In this document: one piece after another, positions 1 through 10,924 of the stretch
Layout: the number at the start of each line of letters is the position of its first letter
Position numbering within the stretch: the first letter of the stretch is position 1
Origin: Anisus vortex
Lineage: Eukaryota > Mollusca > Gastropoda > Planorbidae
Length of the DNA stretch: 64,000 nucleotides
Direction of reading: 5' to 3'
NCBI GenBank assembly: GCA_949126835.1
Contig: CASBPS010000109.1
Span: 248,001-312,000 of the forward strand
The notes under the pieces: model-generated
The model's database searches: none
What the model was told of the DNA's origin: nothing
The model's input: only the letters and a program-made list of their open reading frames with translations
Position numbers and translations under genes: made by a program

Positions 1-193
1 AATCGTAAAGACGCATTCTTAAATTTTAATGTATTCTGTAAAATAAAAGCTGATAAAAAATGTTACAGTTTTCATTAGCCCCTATTTATAAAAACGTATA
101 ACATTCTTAAACAAAAGTCATTTTATGTCTAATTTTGATATACCCTAGGCTATCATCTATTTTTTTTTTTTACATTCTCCTTTGATTTCTCAG

Positions 194-220
194 GTGGCCA
201 TGATACAAAAGGATTTGAAA
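194..220 (+). CDS. Candidate 27-nt micro-exon of an unknown plus-strand gene
   Basis: A T-rich tract ending in CAG lies directly before this 27-base open segment, and GTAAGC follows it. It is open in phase 0 (VAMIQKDLK) and in phase 1-1 (core GHDTKGFE). Phase 1 also joins cleanly to the terminal exon candidate at 3176, giving a stop after 18 further residues. The rest of the gene would lie left of the window. The product is not recognised. Seen: the splice consensus and open phase. Inferred: that it is an exon at all. Chance 27-base open segments are common, so confidence is limited. Confidence 0.35.
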
Positions 221-285
221 GTAAGCTTTTCTTTTGTTAAATTAAAACAGGCCTATATTTGCGGTAAAATTCATTGTGAAAACGA

Positions 286-312
286 GTGAGAGAGAGAGAG
301 AGAGAGAGAGAG
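286..312. repeat. (GA)n microsatellite
   Basis: A run of about 13 GA units, starting after AACGAGT. Confidence 0.95.
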
Positions 313-378
313 GATTGGGACAAAACTACATTGTAAAGATAGACTACACATAGGCCCCTAAGCTATTTTGTATGCCCC

Positions 379-2176
379 TCTAAATGACAGAGAAAACAAT
401 GACTAATGTTCTAAATGACAGAGAAAACAATGACTAATGCTCTAAATGACAGAGAAAACAATGACTAATGTTCTAAATGACAGAGAAAACAATGACTAAT
501 GTTCTAAATGACAGAGAAAACAATGACTAATGCTCTAAATGACAGAGAAAACTATGACTAATGCTCTAAATGACAGAGAAAATAATGACTAATGTTCTAA
601 ATGACAGAGAAAACAATGACTAATGCTCTAAATGACAGAGAAAACAATGACTAATGCTCTAAATGACAGAGAAAACAATGACTAATGTTCTAAATGACAG
701 AGAAAACAATGACTAATGTTCTAAATGACAGAGAAAACAATGACTAATGTTCTAAATGACAGAGAAAACAATGACTAATGTTCTAAATGACAGAGAAAAC
801 AATGACTAATGTTCTAAATGACAGAGAAAACAATGACTAATGTTCTAAATGACAGAGAAAACAATGACTAATGCTCTAAATGACAGAGAAAACAATGACT
901 AATGTTCTAAATGACAGAGAAAACAATGACTAATGTTCTAAATGACAGAGAAAACAATGACTAATGTTCTAAATGACAGAGAAAACAATGACTAATGTTC
1001 TAAATGACAGAGAAAACAATGACTAATGTTCTAAATGACAGAGAAAACAATGACTAATGCTCTAAATGACAGAGAAAACAATGACTAATGCTCTAAATGA
1101 CAGAGAAAACAATGACTAATGTTCTAAATGACAGAGAAAACAATGACTAATGCTCTAAATGACAGAGAAAACAATGACTAATGTTCTAAATGACAGAGAA
1201 AACAATGACTAATGTTCTAAATGACAGAGAAAACAATGACTAATGCTCTAAATGACAGAGAAAACAATGACTAATGCTCTAAATGACAGAGAAAACAATG
1301 ACTAATGTTCTAAATGACAGAGAAAACAATGACTAATGTTCTAAATGACAGAGAAAACAATGACTAATGTTCTAAATGACAGAGAAAACAATGACTAATG
1401 TTCTAAATGACAGAGAAAACAATGACTAATGCTCTATATGACAGAGAAAACAATGACTAATGTTCTAAATGACAGAGAAAACAATGACTAATGCTCTAAA
1501 TGACAGAGAAAACAATGACTAATGTTCTAAATGACAGAGAAAACAATGACTAATGCTCTAAATGACAGAGAAAACAATGACTAATGCTCTAAATGACAGA
1601 GAAAACAATGACTAATGTTCTAAATGACAGAGAAAACAATGACTAATGTTCTAAATGACAGAGAAAACAATGACTAATGTTCTAAATGACAGAGAAAACA
1701 ATGACTAATGCTCTAAATGACAGAGAAAACAATGACTAATGTTCTAAATGACAGAAAAACAATGACTAATGCTCTAAATGACAGATAAAACAATGACTAA
1801 TGTTCTAAATGACAGAGAAAACAATGACTAATGTTCTAAATGACATAGAAAACAATGACTAATGCTCTAAATGACAGAGAAAACAATGACTAATGCTCTA
1901 AATGACAGAGAAAACAATGACTAATGCTCTAAATGACAGAGAAAACAATGACTAATGTTCTAAATGACATAGAAAACAATGACTAATGCTCTAAATGACA
2001 GAGAAAACAATGACTAATGCTCTAAATGACAGAGAAAACAATGACTAATGCTCTAAATGACAGAGAAAACAATGACTAATGCTCTAAATGACAGAGAAAA
2101 CAATGACTAATGTTCTAAATGACAGAGAAAACAATGACTAATGTTCTAAATGACAGAGAAAACAATGACTAATGTT
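379..2176. repeat. 31-bp minisatellite array, about 58 copies
   Basis: Head-to-tail repeats of a 31-bp unit built from TCTAAATGACAGAGAAAACA followed by ATGACTAATG and a last base that is T or C. Units start at 379, 410 and so on with almost perfect periodicity. Apart from the T/C position there are only a few scattered changes, such as an A-to-T near 1436 and a one-base loss near 1755. The homogeneity implies recent expansion or gene conversion. No long ORF crosses it, and the continuous identical units without unique spacers rule out a CRISPR array. Confidence 0.97.
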
Positions 2177-3175
2177 AAAAATATAAAAACAATCAAAAGA
2201 TAAAAGAAAACTAAGAAAAAAAAGAAACAATAAAAAATACAAACTTTCACAGAGTGGGAAAACCTAGTGTTTTTTTTTTAATTCAAAGGGACATAAATCT
2301 GAACTATTTTTAACGGCGCTCCAGTTTATAGTCTATACATAATTATTAATACGATTATTACAAGAATAGTTGAATTAAAGCAAGTAAAGCAATATAGTTT
2401 ATGTAATAAAAATTCTTTTGGAGGCCGTTTCTAAACTAAGTTTTTACCCTTTGCCCTAGTACGTTTTACGGCCTAGTCATCTGTAGATTACAAATAGGGC
2501 CTATATTATCCTATATATAAGAACATATTTATAAACAACTCACGGTAATTACGGTATAAGCTTAAGCTTAGGTCTATATATTGATGTTTATCAAACCAGT
2601 ACGCCTCTTCTTTAATTATATAGAGAGGTTCACAAAATTTAAATGTTTCTTTTATAGTGTATATTTGTCAGCAACAAAACTGTATATGTAAGTAGACCTA
2701 TTAATCTTAATTGGAATAGAATTCTTAAATTTTGATTATGTTGCATTTTCAATACTTAATTGTTGTTGTTATCATACCATATAAATTATTATACATTTTC
2801 ATAGTGTCTATTTCTTAAGAAATCGTTTCATGTTCTTCAATTCACTATTTCGCCATTTTCCTCATTGATATATTTTGTGTTTATTTAAAATCATAACTAA
2901 ATTATAACATAAAATAATCTTGGGTCTTTGATATTGCTCGCCGAAAGAAAAAAATACACTATTATTATATTATATGAAATACAATAAACTTGTTGGAAAG
3001 TAAGACTGTTGAACGTAAAATGAATTATGCTAGAGGCAAACTGAATACATTTGGTCTATAAGGCCGTGGGCACAACATCACCATTGGTATTATTTTATCA
3101 CACAAACAGACAACATAAAAAAAAATATTTTATAAACTATTTTATGTTCATTAACTGTTCTTCAATATATTTCAG
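2177..3175. other. AT-rich DNA without a recognisable gene
   Basis: About 1 kb of AT-rich sequence between the minisatellite and a candidate terminal exon. I see no ORF, repeat unit or transposon motif that I can support. Confidence 0.5.
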
Positions 3176-3231
3176 GTTTAGACTGCTGGCGACAGACTTT
3201 TCTGAGCTATATACCGGAAATAGTTGAATGA
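3176..3231 (+). CDS. Candidate terminal exon of the plus-strand gene
   Basis: Preceded by a pyrimidine-rich acceptor ending TATTTCAG. In phase 1 it encodes 18 residues ending ..SYIPEIVE and a TGA stop at 3229-3231. A canonical AATAAA lies at 3335-3340, about 105 bases downstream. The same phase is open in the 27-nt exon candidate at 194-220. The protein is unknown. The gene would converge on the minus-strand micro-exon gene that ends near 4.4 kb. Phase 2 is also open to a different stop, so the frame is not certain. Confidence 0.32.
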
Positions 3232-4415
3232 GAACGCATTAGTAAGACATGTCTAGGTGTTTGACATGTCTAGGTATTCTATGGTCATTGTTAAGCCGCT
3301 TTTATCAACTGGGAAATCTTCGAAATGTTTATAGAATAAATAAGTATTCGCTTATAAAGCTATTAAAGATTCTAAGTACATAAAGCCAAACTGCTATCGT
3401 AGTTGTTTCTGACAATAAAACATACTAATGTTATCGGAGTTATTATTAGTAGACTTCTAAATTGCTCTTTGTATTTTACGATTATTTTTCTCAGTAAGTT
3501 GATAGACTTTTCATTGCACCATTAAAATATACACGCATTCTTTTAAGGCATTAAAACTTTTATTCAAATTATAAAGCGACCATTTAAAAAAAGATTTTTA
3601 GGTCCCTACACGTGTTTATTTTTCAGTAGCTTGAAATCAGTAGTTCAAAAGAAAACTGTATACAATAATTTTTTTCATGGTGCATGGTCAGTAAATTTGC
3701 CAACTATGGAGTAGACAATCTTTGTTCTCAAATCAGTTTTCAGTATGCTAACAGCTGAGATAAGCATTGCACTTCTGCTTTTTCGTGCTAAGTTTGCTAA
3801 AAATATTTCCTTACATGGCTAAAATCTGTCTTTTTCGTCGTGTGTAGCCTAGTAATTGGTTCAAATAAAATGCCAAAATTCATCATTGTGTCCTTCAGTA
3901 TTGACAATGCTTAAATTTACATAAGAGCGTCATAAAAGCTAAGGACATGTTTACAAATCGTCCGTATTCTTATGGACATTTTAGCAGCCCAGTTTTCTTT
4001 TTAAATGGATCAATGTATAATTTTCTACAATATTGTTACATTTAATAAATATACATAGAAAACATTATTTTGTTTGTTATTATAATGAATGAATGACTTT
4101 ATAATAACTTTTAGGGCTATTTATTAGTCTTATAATCTTTTGTCCTTGTCAATATTCGATCGTCTATTTTAAACGGGTATAATGTTGATTAATTTTTAAA
4201 ACGTATATTTTGCTCTTATTATATTAAATAAAAAGTCTAGATATAAATAAACAGTATATAAATATGTGTATTTATGTCATTTTATAGGTCTAGGTGTAAT
4301 ATTAATATATTTCCACGAGTCCTATTTTTTAATCCATCTAGATTTCATCTTACCTAATATACTATTTATTATATATTTTTATTTTTATATTTTATTTCTA
4401 GCTCTCTTTTTCTGG

Positions 4416-4463
4416 CTAGACAGGTTCAGCTAGCAAACTAATTTCGTCAAGGTCTTTCATAAG
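4416..4463 (-). CDS. Candidate last exon of the minus-strand micro-exon gene
   Basis: On the minus strand an acceptor ATCAATTTCAG is followed in phase 0 by LMKDLDEISLLAEPV and TAG (stop at 4418-4416). A minus-strand AATAAA (TTTATT at 4391-4396) lies about 20 bases past the stop. The acidic peptide fits a protein C terminus. All nearby upstream exon candidates (4695, 15889, 16551, 17048, 19001) are open in the same phase 0 and are multiples of three. Whether they splice together is inferred. The product is not recognised. Confidence 0.45.
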   Translation of the reverse strand, partial: LMKDLDEISLLAEPV

Positions 4464-4694
4464 CTGAAATTGATTAAAATTTAAACAAGTTAACAATTTT
4501 AATGTAACAAAAAAAATTCTCCTAGAAAGTATTGTGACTAAAAACGTCTTCAAGATGTCTTCATGATGTCAAACTAGTTATTACAGTAACTAAAATGTAC
4601 CAAATAAGTACAACAATAACGCAAAATTCAACCTTAGTGCTCTGGGTTTCCTTTATACATCTTAAGAGCTGACAAGCGTTAAACGGACACTTAC
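4464..4694 (-). other. Putative last intron of the micro-exon gene
   Basis: Bounded on the minus strand by GTAAGTG after the 18-nt exon and by TTTCAG before the terminal exon. No other content is seen. Confidence 0.35.
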
Positions 4695-4712
4695 CGAAAC
4701 GACATTTAAATT
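4695..4712 (-). CDS. Candidate 18-nt micro-exon
   Basis: Minus strand: acceptor AGCTAATCTTTTAG, 18 bases encoding NLNVVS in phase 0, donor GTAAGTG. Both splice sites are good matches, and the length is a multiple of nine like the other micro-exons of this gene. It joins in frame to the terminal exon at 4463. It is too short for protein homology, and the exon call rests only on splice consensus and phase. Confidence 0.38.
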
Positions 4713-5370
4713 CTAAAAGATTAGCTGAATTAGTTAATATTTTATTGACTATAAGAGTAAAGTGTTCAACTAACCACAGAGAAACACATTTTCTTATGTT
4801 CTAAAAAAATGAAATGGAAACGTAGCGGCACAAATTTCACCTCTCTCACCCTTCCCCACACCTGTTACAAGTGCCATTAACACTTGTTACACCACTGATA
4901 AATAATTGACAACTAGGTATAACAGAGACTATACTCTCTGATGCTGTAATTTATAGTATGAAAATATACTTTATAGCCATTTTGTTTTAGTAGGATGAAG
5001 ACAATTCTATTCTAAAATAAACAAGTGTCATGCTCGTATCTCTTATGTTTATCCATCATCAAAATTTATTATGGCATTTGTTTATATTTATTTCCACGTT
5101 TATTTTTGCTTTAATTTTTTTACAGTTTAATTAATTTGGCCCATATTAAAGTCATATTTCTAAATACTGATATGTAAAATGTTGTTTTTGTAAATATTAT
5201 TTGAACAAAACAAACTGAATGGACCCCTAAAATACGATTAGATATTCATTTTTAAAAGGTATGGTAAACAAGATAAATTAAAGAAATGTGCAATTTTCTC
5301 GGAGCTTTATCAATATATATCAATCACTTACTTTATAATTTTTATAACTAAAAAAAAATATCCTGTCGGA

Positions 5371-5566
5371 GAGAAACGATCCAAAGAACCAATGATGCAG
5401 CGCTCACCAGTTTCAGTTAGGGGATTTCGTATCCAGCAAAAGGCACATCCTACATAACATTACCGCAACTAAGGTCAGGTACCTCGAGACGTGGGAAAAA
5501 ATCCTAGCCTCCACCACGATTCGAACCCAGGACCTTTGGTACGCCGCTTGGCCATCGCACCCCTTA
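5371..5566 (-). mobile_element. Degenerate tRNA-derived SINE, minus strand
   Basis: Contains, read on the plus strand, GATTCGAACCCAGGACC, which is a reversed Pol III B box, plus GGGAAAAAATCC and a CAGGTACC...GTGGG body. The same blocks occur in the SINE at 63225-63476. A one-off 98-codon ORF across it is a by-product. It belongs to the same family as the copies at 45134 and 63225, but is more decayed. Confidence 0.7.
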
Positions 5567-7314
5567 TATAATATATATAAACTTCTCACTTCTATCATAT
5601 TCATCTCAAAAATTGTTATAAAGCAAAATATTTGATTGTTGACTAGAGTTAGATCTACATATACCAATACCAAAGTATTTAGCTCTAAACAGTTTGTAAA
5701 AACATTCAATTTATTATTGAATAAAACATTGCATTAAAAGGTAATCCTTTATGTTATATATTGTGTGTAGCAAACTTCACACTTAAGTAAATTACAAACC
5801 AGCCCTTTCACTATTTGACTCGTGACTGACAGCAGCAAATGTTTCTTAACACTTTATTTTTTTGTTAACATTCTATGGTTCATGTAGAAATCAACAGCCT
5901 GAATTTCAATAGCTTATGAATATAATACAAAACAATATATAGTGGTACCTCGTGTAACAAACAGTGTCTATGGTTACGAACGAAAGCAAGAGACTGATAG
6001 GAAGGGTTAACACTGAAGACAACCGATCGCTTACAGTGCAAACTGTTGCGTCTCGCCAACCTCGTTATAGAAGGAGCATCTAGAATTTACAATAATATCT
6101 TGGTCGAGACCACAATTCTTGTTATAACCACAATCGTGTGGCGTCTAGATTATTCACTAGAATTGTGTTTTTGTAGATATCCATGCATCGTCTCTTTCAT
6201 GGGTTCTGACAATTTTTGTAATTTAGTAATTCTTCATCAAAGGGATATAATTTATTCCTTTGGAGGGTATTACGCAAATTGGAACATTTTGATGCCCATT
6301 TTTCGTATGTTCAGATTTAAAAATTGCCATTATCGCTAGACTGACTAAAACAAAAAGATCCAGATCTAAGATTGTTGTAGTAGGATCAAGCCAGTACGGT
6401 TGATGCGGTTTGAATTTGAAAATCTAGCCCTAATGTTAAGAAAACTAAATCTATGCTTTGAGTGATTATTCGATGTACTTCTTATATCTTTGAAATATGT
6501 CGTTAAGTCATTCAGAAACATTGGCTTCAACAGTCAGTTCTCCTAAGTCATTATCGGACATTTTCTTTCCAAGATTTACCGGTACCTAGACTATTATTGA
6601 GACTTGGATTTCTCGGTAAATCTAAAATGATAAGAAACTATACAATTAACGATGTTAAAAATATATCCCATTTCAGATCGTAAGTCCGCTGATGAAATCT
6701 TTCCACACATGCTTTCATGAACTTAACACTCCACATGTAGTTGGGTTTTTATGTCATTTGCCACACAGCAGCCATTAAATTATGTTAAACGTATGTTGTT
6801 TTAATTTGCATTTTAAAAACTGTTTCTTGGCATTAAAACTCTGTTTTCGTGGCGTATGCCAATCTGAAAGATTAACAATCCATAATCGTGGGTTTATATA
6901 TTATGCCAGTATATACGATCAACAAAAGGAAAAATAATGACAAGAAAAATTAGTAAACGCTTTATTATTAATTTTTAATTTTAGAAAGATCGGAAAAAAA
7001 TAACCTGAATTTTAAGAGTGTTTTCAACAAAGAAATAATGTACAAAGTGTTAGAGATACAAGTGAAGAGAAGTAAAAATAACAGTATTAATAATACATAA
7101 AACATTAAATTTTAACTGAGAAATACATCACAAAACAAATATAATACAAAGCTTAGATAAACATAAGGGCAAAAACTTTTTTCTTATTCCATATGCAAGT
7201 ACAAATGCAAATAATCTCTCTTTTTTATCGTGTGAAATCCGGTTGCATGCAATGGGTTGCGTGAACAATCCTGGGAAATTAACATATCAACTTGCAAGAC
7301 TATAATGAATAAGC
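5567..7314. other. AT-rich stretch, no gene seen
   Basis: Only short chance ORFs. I find no splice-flanked coding block, transposase or repeat unit that I can support. Confidence 0.45.
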
Positions 7315-7367
7315 GTAGAACGCAATAATCCTCTGTATAGAAGGAGCGACCTTAACATATAAGAAAC
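7315..7367 (+). repeat. Dispersed hairpin repeat, copy A
   Basis: A ~50-bp block with the pattern ACGCAATAAT...CTCTGTATAGAAGGAGCG then ..ATATAAGAAA. Three related blocks lie at 18426, 19090 and 24039, all in the same orientation. The arms (GACGC/GCGTC and TTCT/AGAA in the better copies) can fold into a stem-loop. It may be the terminal hairpin of a SINE or LINE family; the family is not identified. Confidence 0.6.
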
Positions 7368-7468
7368 TGAAAGCAAAACAAAACATAAAACTGTTTTGTG
7401 TTCAAAAATAATGTAGCTGGCGGCTGATCCTGTGGTTAACTCAACATGGTGACCTTTCCTTCGTTCCA

Positions 7469-7525
7469 TCACTGCAGTTTTGGGTCAATGGAGTAATGAT
7501 CTTCTAACGCTTCTCGCTTATCCAT
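7469..7525 (-). CDS. Candidate alternative terminal exon of the micro-exon gene
   Basis: Minus strand: acceptor TTTTATCTTATAG, then in phase 0 MDKREALEDHYSIDPKLQ and TGA at 7471-7469. It is hydrophilic with an acidic tyrosine context (EDHYSI). It would follow the exon at 15915-15889 if the gene has alternative 3' ends, the other being at 4463-4416. No strong polyadenylation signal was spotted just downstream. Its product is unknown. Confidence 0.38.
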   Translation of the reverse strand: MDKREALEDHYSIDPKLQ

Positions 7526-7822
7526 CTATAAGATAAAACGTAATAATTACAATATAATTATATAAACGCCAATAATATTAATCTGTAATACAGGATACTT
7601 AGATGTTCGCTATACTATCCTGCATGCAGTCAAATCTAGTCTAAGTTATTGATATGCAATTTTAGCTAATCTGTGATGTAAAAAGTATGTTCTTTTGTGT
7701 ACATGCTGCACTAATAATAATATATCAATATGGTTTGAATTGATTGTGTGCTACATTCAAGTAATATGTGATTGTGTTGGACGATATCTGCAGTTAAGTG
7801 AATGTGTTGGGTTTATTATATT

Positions 7823-7947
<125 letters not shown>

Positions 7948-8623
7948 TGTTACGTCCACAGTCCCCTTGTGGCCAGAGCTGTGTAGATCTTGCTGATAAT
8001 TCTCGTTAGTCCTAGGGGAGACTTTAATTATTAGTATTTATGTTTCAGTATTACACGAATTCTTCTTATAGTCCTGGGCACAAATTCAGTATTTGTATTC
8101 CAACATTTCCTTTCTTGTACATTAGGGTAGTAAATAAATCTTGTAGTAATGTATACAACATAATAGAATAGTAACTTGACAAGGAAGCTTCAGTGTAACT
8201 GTTGTTGATAGTTTATTTCAGGTGGTATGTTCAATATATACAATATATCTATTATGTACAGTTAGAATAAAATAGTGCAAACACAAACGTTCTCAAAGGA
8301 ACATATTTTGAAACTCTCTGTCTTTCAGACAAAACAAATCATTAAATACTATCCGAGTGGTGCAAGGGATAGACCCATTACCAGTAGGGGTGAAAATCAT
8401 GGTATCATTACAAAACTCATAACAAAAACGATAGGAACTTCCCCTATTAAATAATGAGTCGTTCCCAGACTCTGAGAATTTGAGATCAACACAGAATCCC
8501 AACATTACCTAGAACCTTTTATTTTCCTACTAAACGTCCTAATATGGTGTGTAGTAAGAAAAGAGAGAGAGAGAGGAATAAACATTGCGTGTTCCAATTC
8601 TTGGAAAAACAATATACATGACA
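7948..8623 (-). repeat. 3' LTR of the gypsy element
   Basis: 676 bp. Read on the minus strand it starts TGTCATG and ends CGTAACA, the usual TG...CA ends. It is almost identical to 14075-14750. On the minus strand it is preceded by a G-rich tract (GGGTGGGGGCG, revcomp of 8624-8634) that fits a polypurine tract. Confidence 0.92.
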
Positions 8624-9900
8624 CGCCCCCACCCAATGAAAGAAATAATGTATCATAATTACCCAAGTAATACTCAACATGGTACATTTTTCGTACTTAA
8701 CACTATCGTTTTAACAACCATCAATCAATGGAAGATTATAAGACAATTTAAGCAAACATGGCTCACTGGCACAACTAAATTATAAAAAGTATCACTACCC
8801 AATGGTAATTGTGATTATAACGTGATGGACAAATATTTCCCCGTTAATATTAATATTAACTAATGTCTCAACAAGTACAAATAATTCAAAAATATTCTAG
8901 TCATTCTTATTTTAACTATGTACAGTTGTGTGGATTTCCACCAAAAATTTGCAAAAAGTCTTAATCTATTTAAACAAATATAACATTGCTCAAGCTCTGT
9001 CAATTTTCAACAGTTTACTTCTAATATACAAACCAAAATATAAGTAATACGTAACTCGAATCAAACTATAGGTTACTTCCCCTTTAAATTACAGTGTCAA
9101 CTTGACATTAACAGGGTTCATACCTAAGATGATGATACTTCCCCTTTTCTCAAATATGAGGAGAAAATACGCTCTAGTTACGATTACTACAGTAATCTCA
9201 ATATTAAAATGTAATCCACTATTATGCGTTTTTGGCAAATTTGAAAGTTTAATATAAAAGATTGTTCAGGGTTGAATGAGTGCCCACCTTTAGGTACCTT
9301 TGTTTCCCTCCATTCCCGGATATATGGAATATATAACAACCTATATACAACATAGTGAATATCCACTAGTTTTTTTCCCCTTCTATTACCATGATATAAC
9401 AATTTAGCAATAGATTTCCAATATTATCTATTAATTTATACCAATTGATATTACATCTCTTTCTAAGATAAAAATTGTACATATTATTATTTAGTTCCAT
9501 TCATTAACTAAAATAAAACAAGATAATAAATCAACTAGCTCAAAGTTTTCCCACCTAATTGCATGTGATGACAATTACTTTTATCCATCCATATCAAGTA
9601 AATACGTGCATATTATATATTTATTGCATCATGCATCAACATTTAAATGTAATTTCTTTTCCATAATCAAATGAATTTAAAATATATCAGAACATCAATA
9701 TTATACATGATTATAAGAATTATTAATACTTTCAAAAGACTTGACTTCTGTATGATACAAGTATTCTATAGGTATTCCATAATCAAAATTCAAACGAATG
9801 ATAGGTTATCATGACACATTCTTAATGAATAAGTGAGATGATCTGAAAAAGAAGTATGGGGTTATTCAGTCAATCATGTAGCACCCGAGATAGAGTATCA
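8624..9900 (-). other. Gypsy 3' internal region, mostly non-coding
   Basis: About 1.3 kb between the RNase H tail and the 3' LTR. The first bases (about 9915-9880, minus) read KVIADTLSRVLHD then stop, the typical end of a gypsy RNase H/connection region. After that only short AT-rich ORFs are seen and no env-like gene. Confidence 0.6.
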
Positions 9901-9901
9901 G

Positions 9902-10912
9902 CTATGACCTTGTCTCTATCTTGTCGATGATACGGGGAATGGGATACCAGTCGGTCTTTGTCAAATTACTTAATTTCCCAAGGTCTCTATAAAACTGCAG
10001 TGTGTGGTCGGCTTTTGGTACCATCACACAGGGTGTAGACCATTTGCTATCACATTTTTCTCCTATGTCATCTTCTAACATATACTTTACATCTAATTTA
10101 ATATGCTCAAGTCTGATGGGGTCAAATGGATGCTGTTTAATAGACCTGGCACTATTGGTTAACACTACATCGTGCTCTATGACATGTGTCCTACTGGGAA
10201 CATTTGTAAACATTGACTTATTTTCATGTACTAGCTCAATAATCTTCTCCTTATCTTCTACCGGAAGATGTTCTAGCCTTGTATCTAAACTCTTAAGGGC
10301 ATCTGTATTATTAAGTTTACTTTCTGCAAACTTATATTCTATCCTAGATAAGTCCGTCGGGACTCTAGCTAATGAAATCATGGGGACCTCCCGTGGTTTA
10401 CTCTTTTCCCTGGAAACATAGAGCTTAAGTAAATTAATATGGCATACCCTCTGTTTTTGTCTCCGGTCAGGAGTCTTTATCAAATAATTGACCTCGCCAA
10501 GCTTTGACTCTATCTCATAGGGTCCACTAAACTTTGCACTTAAAGGCTGATTTTGCAAAGGTAGAAACACAAGAACTTTGTCACCTGGTGCAAAAGTTCT
10601 AGCTGTAGCTTTACGGTCATAGTTCTGTCTCATACGCTCCTGCATCTGTGGAAAATGAATCTTCACATGGTTAAAAGCATGATAAAGCCTATTTTTAAAT
10701 TTATCTACATATGACAAAAGTCCAATCGGTTCACTGTCCGTTAGCCAAGTTTCATGTAGAAGTTTCAACGGACCTCTGACTGAGTGTCCATACACAAGTT
10801 CGAATGGGCTAAACCCCAGGGATTCCTGAGTGGCCTCCCTTGCAGCGAACAGTACATAAGGCACACCCTTATCCCAGTCTTTCTCGTTTTCATAACAGTA
10901 CTTTTTAAGCAT
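9902..10912 (-). pseudogene. pol: Gypsy pol 3' part: integrase C-terminus plus truncated reverse transcriptase
   Basis: 336 codons continuing the integrase ORF after one in-frame TAG at 10927-10925. The first ~170 residues are the gypsy integrase C-terminal region (GFSPFELVYGHSVRGPL, then GPYEIESKLGEVNYLI, then VCHINLLKLY). From about residue 255 the sequence is the N-terminal part of a Ty3/gypsy RT: HPFDPIRLEHIKLDV, WSTPCVMVPK, then YPIPRIIDKIE. It then stops at 9902. The RT catalytic motifs are absent because the RT core is deleted. RT following integrase on the same frame is the key evidence for Gmr1-like order. Confidence 0.88.
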
Positions 10913-10924
10913 CGATTTTAATGT

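Noticed and set aside
379..2176. CRISPR-like array
   Set aside because: Units are contiguous with no unique spacers, and the sequence is eukaryotic; it is a minisatellite.
5332..5347. 16-nt segment with good minus-strand acceptor and donor
   Set aside because: Length is not a multiple of three and would break the phase-0 chain; pure A/T sequence makes chance likely.
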